64,000 nucleotides of DNA from Thiohalocapsa sp. PB-PSB1 (GTDB taxonomy: Bacteria; Pseudomonadota; Gammaproteobacteria; Chromatiales; Chromatiaceae). The notes under the pieces are model-generated. The model searched no databases and had not been told where the DNA came from. It saw nothing but the letters and a program-made list of their open reading frames with translations. This document shows positions 59,106-64,000 of this stretch, in pieces; the first letter of the stretch is position 1; every line of letters begins with the position of its first letter. The stretch covers positions 6,634,001 to 6,698,000 of the forward strand of contig CP050890.1 in the NCBI GenBank assembly GCA_016745215.1, written 5' to 3'. The position numbers were made by a program, and so were the translations under genes.

Positions 59106-61577
59106 ATGACAACGGCAATGCCCAACCCCCAGCTGAAAATGGCGCGTGATCTGGTCTGCTTGACCGATCGCAGCGTCTTCCTGACCGGCAAGGCCGGCAC
59201 CGGCAAGACGACCTTCCTGCATACACTCAAAGCCCAGGCACCCAAGCGCATGATCGTCACCGCGCCCACCGGCGTGGCAGCAATCAACGCCGGCGGGGTA
59301 ACATTGCATTCGTTCTTCCAGCTGCCGCTCGGGCCGTTCGTTCCCGGCAGCGAGGTCGAGCGCCAGACAGCGGATAAGCGCTTCGGCAGTCAGAAACGCG
59401 AGATCATCGAGACCCTGGACCTGCTGATCATCGACGAGATCAGTATGGTCCGCGCCGACCTGCTCGATGCGGTGGATTTCGTGCTGCGCCGCGAGCGCCG
59501 CAACGACCGGCCCTTCGGCGGCGTGCAGCTGCTGATGATCGGCGACCTGCATCAGCTCCCGCCAGTGGTGCGCGACGAGGAATGGGCGATTCTGCGCGAC
59601 TTCTATGCCTCGGGCTACTTTTTCAGCAGCCGCGCATTGCAGACCATCGAGCTGGCGCCCATCGAGCTGACCCGGGTCTATCGACAATCCGATGCGGAGT
59701 TCATCGCGTTGCTCAATCGCGTGCGCGACAACCAGCTCGACGAGGCTGCGCTCGACCTGCTCAACTCCCGCCATCTGCCCGGGTTCAGCCCCGATCCCGC
59801 GGACAACTATATCCATTTGACCACCCACAATCGCCAAGCCGACCAGATCAACGCCGAGCGGCTGGAGACCCTGGCCGGCAAGCCCCGCAGGTACCATGCC
59901 GAGGTGCAAGGCGACTATCCGAAACAGGGCTTCCCGACCACCGAGACGCTGCTGTTGAAGCCGGGCGCCCAGGTCATGTTCGTGCGCAACGACGGCTCGG
60001 CGGAGCATCGCTACTTCAACGGCAAGATCGGCACCGTCAAGACATTGCACCGGCGTGGTGTGGTGGTGCAATGCCCTGGCGATGCCCAGGCCATCGACGT
60101 CGAGCCGCTGACCTGGGAGAACATTCGCTACCAAATCGACCCACAGACCAAGGCCATCACCGAGGAGGTCATTGGCACCTTCACCCAGCTGCCATTGCGC
60201 CTGGCCTGGGCCATCACCATCCACAAGAGCCAGGGCCTGACTCTGGATCGCGTGATCATCGACGCCGGCGCCGCCTTTTCCCACGGCCAGGTGTATGTGG
60301 CGCTCAGCCGCTGCAAGACCTTCGAGGGCATGGTGCTCGGCACGCCGATCCCGCGCTCGGCGGTTCTCACCGATGCTGCGGTCGCCCATTATACCGCCGA
60401 GGCCGGCCGCCACCCGCCGACCCAGGCCGAGATCGACCAGGCGCGCACCGCCTACCAGCAGCGGCTGTTGCAGGAATGCTGGGACTTCAACGACCTGGGC
60501 AAGCGCCTGCGCAAACTCCTTGCGCTGGTTCGCGTCAATCGCAAGGTGATGGACGTGCGCGGTGCCGACGACATCGACAGGCTGGAACAACAAACCCAGG
60601 ATGCAATCGTTAGCGTCGGTAGCAAATTCCGCCACCAGCTGCGCACCCTGTACCGGCCAGACCAGTTCCCGGAGGAGGACGCGCGGGTGCAGGAGCGGGT
60701 GCAAAAGGCCAGCGTCTACTTCGGCGATAAGCTCCAGGAAGATCTGATGCCCTGGCTGCGCAACTTTGCCTTCGAGACCGACAACAAAGCCCTGGGCAAG
60801 TCCGTGCGCCAAGCCCGCGATGAGCTGCGCCAGGCCCTGGCGATCAAGCGCGCCTGTATCGACAGCTGTCGCAGCGGGTTCAGCACCAGCGCCTATCTCG
60901 CCGCGCTGGCGACCGCCAAGCTCGACGCCGAGGCCCCGCTGTCGGCGCCCGAAGACGATCGACCGATCGCCAATGTCGATCATCCGCGGCTGTTTGCGGC
61001 GCTGCGGGACTGGCGCGCCGAGCTGGCCGCCGAAGAAGAAAGTCAGGGCTGCACGCGCTACCGGATTTTCACCAGAAATGTGCTGCGACAAATCGCCGCC
61101 ACCCTGCCGGACAGCCCAGAGGCCCTGACCCGCATCCGGGGCATTGGCAAGCACAGCGTCGCACGCTACGGCGAGGCACTGCTGGGCATCATCACCGCCT
61201 ACTGTCGCGAGCAAGGGATCGACCCCGCCGCGCATGCCGCAGCGCGCCAAGGCAACGCGTCCGACGCATCGGAAAACGACACCCGCCTGATCAGCTACCG
61301 GCTGTACAAAGAGGGACTCAGCATCGACCAGATCGCCGAGCGCCGATCATTGAAGCCCAGCACCGTCGCAGGCCACCTGACCCACTATATCGCCAAAGGC
61401 AAGCTCGACGTCACCGAATTCATCGCCGCGGGCAAGGTCGAGCGGATCGGCGCCGCACTCGCCGAGCTTGGCCTGAACGAGCTCGCGCCGGTCAAGCACG
61501 CGCTGGGCGACGATTGCTCCTACAGCGAGATCGCGATGGTGCGAGCGCATCTGAAGCGCGACTTGGCATCGCGCTAA
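59106..61577 (+). CDS. PIF1-like/RecD-like DNA helicase with HRDC and HTH domains
   Basis: 823 residues from ATG 59106 with GGGAAG before it. Walker A is FLTGKAGTGKTTFLHTLKAQ near 30; motif II DLLIIDEISMVRADLLDAVD near 115; motif III LLMIGDLHQLPPV; motif V/VI WAITIHKSQGLTLDRVI and VYVALSRCKTFEGMVLG near 370-400. These are superfamily 1B (PIF1/RecD2) motifs. A C-terminal HRDC-like domain (RNVLRQIAATLPDSPEALTR, IRGIGKHSVARYGEALLGII) and a winged HTH_40-type domain (SYRLYKEGLSIDQIAERRSL, KPSTVAGHLTHYI) follow. Likely unwinds structured DNA or stalled-fork substrates, possibly including hairpin repeats. Confidence 0.88.
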   Translation: MTTAMPNPQLKMARDLVCLTDRSVFLTGKAGTGKTTFLHTLKAQAPKRMIVTAPTGVAAINAGGVTLHSFFQLPLGPFVPGSEVERQTADKRFGSQKREIIETLDLLIIDEISMVRADLLDAVDFVLRRERRNDRPFGGVQLLMIGDLHQLPPVVRDEEWAILRDFYASGYFFSSRALQTIELAPIELTRVYRQSDAEFIALLNRVRDNQLDEAALDLLNSRHLPGFSPDPADNYIHLTTHNRQADQINAERLETLAGKPRRYHAEVQGDYPKQGFPTTETLLLKPGAQVMFVRNDGSAEHRYFNGKIGTVKTLHRRGVVVQCPGDAQAIDVEPLTWENIRYQIDPQTKAITEEVIGTFTQLPLRLAWAITIHKSQGLTLDRVIIDAGAAFSHGQVYVALSRCKTFEGMVLGTPIPRSAVLTDAAVAHYTAEAGRHPPTQAEIDQARTAYQQRLLQECWDFNDLGKRLRKLLALVRVNRKVMDVRGADDIDRLEQQTQDAIVSVGSKFRHQLRTLYRPDQFPEEDARVQERVQKASVYFGDKLQEDLMPWLRNFAFETDNKALGKSVRQARDELRQALAIKRACIDSCRSGFSTSAYLAALATAKLDAEAPLSAPEDDRPIANVDHPRLFAALRDWRAELAAEEESQGCTRYRIFTRNVLRQIAATLPDSPEALTRIRGIGKHSVARYGEALLGIITAYCREQGIDPAAHAAARQGNASDASENDTRLISYRLYKEGLSIDQIAERRSLKPSTVAGHLTHYIAKGKLDVTEFIAAGKVERIGAALAELGLNELAPVKHALGDDCSYSEIAMVRAHLKRDLASR

Positions 61578-61797
61578 GAAACTGTCCAGCACTTGTTTTC
61601 CGACTTTCATCTTAGGGTGCGGCAAGAATCGAGAATTTGTGGCTCTCCCGGATTTCATGGGGAAAAAACAATTACTTAGGCTTATTTTTTCGTACACATT
61701 AAGATTAAAACGTGGTTGAGTGCAAAGTCTGTAACTCCGACTAAGCGATGCTGAAGGTTACAACAACGAACTCGACATCTCGCTACGCGGAGACAGC

Positions 61798-62151
61798 ATG
61801 ACGACTGTACCTGGTTCTCTCGAGAGAGGATACCGAACCATCCGATTAGCGCTGGCGAAGGACGGGACGCCTAAGAACGCTTCCTGAGCGATAACGCCGA
61901 TTGCCGAATGCAACTCGATGAGCTGTCTCGGCAGCATCCGGAACTGTTTCCCGCGGGTTGGGAGGAAGGGTACCTGTTGTGCGGCAAGACGCCGAGTTCG
62001 AGCAAACAAGGGATACGCTGTCAGCGGGTGCGGCTGGTAGCCGGCGCGGTGGTGTATACCGTTGCCCCGACGTGCGTGACGCCGTACATGACAGGGCGCA
62101 CGGAAGAGGTTGAGAAGGCATTGTTTTTGAGGCGTTTTCATGTGCCTTGCT
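61798..62151 (+). pseudogene. N-terminal fragment of a transposase cut by element copy 2
   Basis: ATG 61798 gives MTTVPGSLERGYRTIRLALA and KDGTPKNA; a frameshift near 61878 then leads to DNADCRMQLDELSRQHPELF, PAGWEEGYLLCGKTPSSSKQ and VRLVAGAVVYTVAPTCVTPY. The latter resembles the front of transposases with a PSFxTPYMTG-type ending (MTGRTEEVEKALFLRRFHVP). It ends where the large element begins at 62152. The 220 bases before it (61578-61797) hold no gene. Confidence 0.45.
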
Positions 62152-62359
62152 CTACCGCGTCAGACAACGGTTACCGTCTGTAACCTCCTGATCTAGCTCT
62201 CCCTTCCACCCCTCCCTCAGTCCATACTCCATCATTTTTCCGGTCATTTTGCGACTGAATCCCGGCTTTTTGGGTGCTCGGAGGCGGTATTGCTGCCTGA
62301 AACTGTTATAGTAAAGATCATGTGGCAAGACATTAGTCTTTACTACGACATGGTGAGCT

Positions 62360-63043
62360 ATGGCCCAGCCCCGATCCGCGGAGACCTTGCTTGATTTGTT
62401 TGCCTCAGAGACGGTGGTGGATCTGCCCCGCATCCAGCTGGCGCTCGGTGGTGCCTCGTCAATGACCGCCTTCCGTTACCTGCGACAGATTCCCTACCGG
62501 CGCAGCTACAATCACAACGGTCGTTACTATTGTCTGTATGAGCCTTCGCGATACGACCGACTCGGATTATGGAGTGTGGGCGATGTTCACTTCTCGGTAG
62601 ATGGCAGCCTGGCGAAGACGGTTCGGCGTCTGGTTCACGAGATGGAGGCTGGGGCCACTCACCGGGAGCTGCAGGAGCGGGTCCGGGTACGGGTCCATAA
62701 CACGCTGCTGACACTGCTGCGCCGGGGTGAAATTGAGCGGGAGCGTCTGGCGCAACTGTACGTGTATCTGCATTCGGACGCAGATATCCGCGAGGAGCAG
62801 ATTCAGCGCCGAGGCGTGTTGCTGGACACCGGGGAAACGGTACGGATCGAAACCGCAGTCCCCGACGAGATCATCATCCCAGTGCTCTTGACGCTCTTGC
62901 ATCACCCCGAGGCCAAAGCGGCTGAGGTGGTGCGTTTTCTGCGGGGACACTCGCCACCGATTGCGATGGAGCAGGTCGAAGCGGTCTTTGCTCGGTATGA
63001 CCTGGCGTCCATCGGCAAAAAAGGGGGCAGCTCGAAATCCTGA
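62360..63043 (+). CDS. First ORF of the element: winged-helix-like protein
   Basis: 227 residues. MAQPRSAETLLDLFASETVV, DLPRIQLALGGASSMTAFRY and LRQIPYRRSYNHNGRYYCLY look like a winged-helix DNA-binding domain. DGSLAKTVRRLVHEMEAGAT, HRELQERVRVRVHNTLLTLL and RRGEIERERLAQLYVYLHSD suggest a second. The C-terminal HPEAKAAEVVRFLRGHSPPI is followed by FARYDLASIGKKGGSSKS. Near the end an A6G5 run (AAAAAAGGGGG, 63017-63027) allows a -1 shift into the next frame, which would fuse it to the downstream transposase. It may be the DNA-recognition part of the transposase. Confidence 0.7.
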   Translation: MAQPRSAETLLDLFASETVVDLPRIQLALGGASSMTAFRYLRQIPYRRSYNHNGRYYCLYEPSRYDRLGLWSVGDVHFSVDGSLAKTVRRLVHEMEAGATHRELQERVRVRVHNTLLTLLRRGEIERERLAQLYVYLHSDADIREEQIQRRGVLLDTGETVRIETAVPDEIIIPVLLTLLHHPEAKAAEVVRFLRGHSPPIAMEQVEAVFARYDLASIGKKGGSSKS

Positions 63044-64000
63044 GCCGACTGCGAGGGCACGCCCAACAAGCGGGCTGGTCGGCGGCGGAAGTGGCACGCG
63101 CCACGAGCGAGGCGGGGGAGGTCCCCGGTATCGCGTTTGCCACCGAGGCCGAGCGCTGCCCAGTCTGCAAAGCGGCGCTGAAGGTCTACAAAAGCCGCTC
63201 GCGGCAGGTGATCACCCTGGCGGGCGGATCCTTCCGGGCCATCGAGACGCTCAAGCAATGCAGCGAGGATTCGACGCATCCGGTCATGGGCTCCAGCGCA
63301 CTCGCTCGGCAGGTCGTGCCACGTCAGCGCTATGGCTACGATCTGATCGTCCACGTGGGATGCGCCCGCTACCTGCACAACAAGCAACGCGGGGAGATCC
63401 GAGCCGAGCTCTCCCAGCAATGGGGCATTGCGCTGTCCACCGGCAGCCTCTCTGCGCTTTGCGATCGGTTTCTCACTATCTGGAGGCGCTCCACCTGGCG
63501 CGTGTGCCGCAGTTCCGTGCCGCTCTCGGGGAAGGGTATCCGCTGCACATCGACGCCACGTGCGAGCACGGCAAGGGCGGACTTTTCGTCTGCATGGACG
63601 GTTGGCGCGGCTGGGTGTTGGTGGCAGGGCGCATTCCCTCGGAGCATGAGAATCATCTGCGCCCGCTCGTTGAGAAGGCGACTCGGCTGTTCGGCGATCC
63701 CATCGCCATTGTCCGCGACATGGGCCAAGGTGGCGCCAACGCGGTTGCCCCCTTGCGCGAGAAGGGCATCACCGATCTGATCTGTCACTATCATTTCCTG
63801 GCAGCGGTGGGCAAGAAGCTCTTCGAGCAACCCTATGGACTGCTGCGTAAGCTGTTGAAGTCCAGCAAAGTACGGACCGATCTGCGGGCGTTGCTGCGGG
63901 ATCTGCGCACCTACTCCACCACCAGCCCCCATGAGGGCCGCTTCGGCAAGGGCGTGGTCCGCGAGGAGCTGTTGGCCCTGGTGCTGTGGATCCTTGAGGG
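63028..64000 (+). pseudogene. Transposase catalytic part, frameshifted, 3' end outside window
   Basis: In the -1 frame relative to the first ORF: GQLEILSRLRGHAQQAGWSA, EVARATSEAGEVPGIAFATE, then a CPVCKAALKVYKSRSRQV zinc-finger-like block and RQRYGYDLIVHVGCARYLHN. A further -1 shift near 63467 leads to SHYLEALHLARVPQFRAALG, YPLHIDATCEHGKGGLFVCM (first Asp) and DPIAIVRDMGQGGANAVAPL (second Asp candidate), running to base 64000. The gene would encode a DDE-type transposase of a family I cannot name. The second shift is probably a mutation or sequencing error. Confidence 0.65.

Larger units (their letters stand above)
62152..64000. mobile_element. Large copy of the element, running off the window
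   Basis: Left end CTACCGCGTCAGACAACGGT at 62152 is identical to that at 54449. It carries two reading frames on the plus strand; the right end is outside the window. If the 8-base rule of copy 1 holds, its duplication would be the bases just before, GCCTTGCT (62144-62151). Confidence 0.8.

Overview
The window reads as high-GC DNA from a gammaproteobacterium. A member of the Chromatiaceae (purple sulfur bacteria) is my best guess. The reasons are the P-type proton ATPase/PPK2/ClC ion module, PEP-CTERM debris, REP-like palindromes, degenerate GATCSS-type hexamer runs, and a very heavy load of decaying insertion sequences. This is inference; there is no rRNA or marker gene to settle it. No tRNA, rRNA or CRISPR array was seen.

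Layout. (1) 1-14.5 kb, all on the minus strand: a metabolic and outer-membrane cluster. It holds a broken OprB-like porin, a TPP-enzyme remnant, a small His-rich membrane protein, a LarA-type nickel-pincer racemase homologue, both aconitase X subunits, a pyruvate/indolepyruvate decarboxylase-type enzyme, two secreted serine hydrolases, a VOC protein, two SnoaL/NTF2-fold proteins, a CaiB/BaiF CoA-transferase and two outer-membrane barrels. A FixL/FixJ-like two-component pair (15.35-17.8 kb) lies upstream, separated by a KefB-type antiporter remnant. The set suggests uptake and conversion of a hydroxy- or oxo-acid type substrate, which I cannot name. (2) 18-26.1 kb: nested mobile elements (RAYT element, IS630 fragment, IS66, IS10-like, another DDE IS, an IS701-like element), several with exact target duplications. 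(3) 26.2-32.3 kb: proton-pumping P-type ATPase behind two coupled mini-ORFs, PPK2 polyphosphate kinase, ClC chloride channel, a truncated CNNM-type start and a DUF3124 protein, followed by a run of six hairpins and a SulP transporter. (4) 34-41.3 kb: pseudogenes (DUF992-like, DUF3313-like, STAS-MlaE permease) and an IS-bounded inversion carrying an EcsC-like fragment, an HMA-like protein and an intact CPA2 antiporter; then a second DUF3124 protein. (5) 41.3-44.2 kb: an IS200 element interrupted by another IS.

(6) 44.7-50 kb is the most notable locus. A 69-residue signal-peptide-bearing precursor ends in QWLNNQWNNWYNWPNY, which holds four Trp-X-Asn triads. One base later begins a radical SAM/SPASM maturase, and its stop abuts a 1,280-residue membrane-anchored, Cys-rich protein that I do not recognise. 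This looks like a three-residue-cyclophane (triceptide-type) RiPP system with an unusual large periplasmic partner.

(7) 50-64 kb: more RAYT debris including a 138-bp miniature derivative, an IS5 fragment, a full IS630, a PEP-CTERM fragment, a nucleotidyltransferase fragment, aquaporin Z with an in-frame TGA, a PLD/VTT fusion overlapping a frameshifted EEP-family gene, a PIF1-like helicase with HRDC and HTH domains, and two copies of an unusual transposable element. One copy is an internally deleted derivative; the other runs off the right edge. Many frameshifts occur in this window; some could be assembly or sequencing errors rather than real decay.
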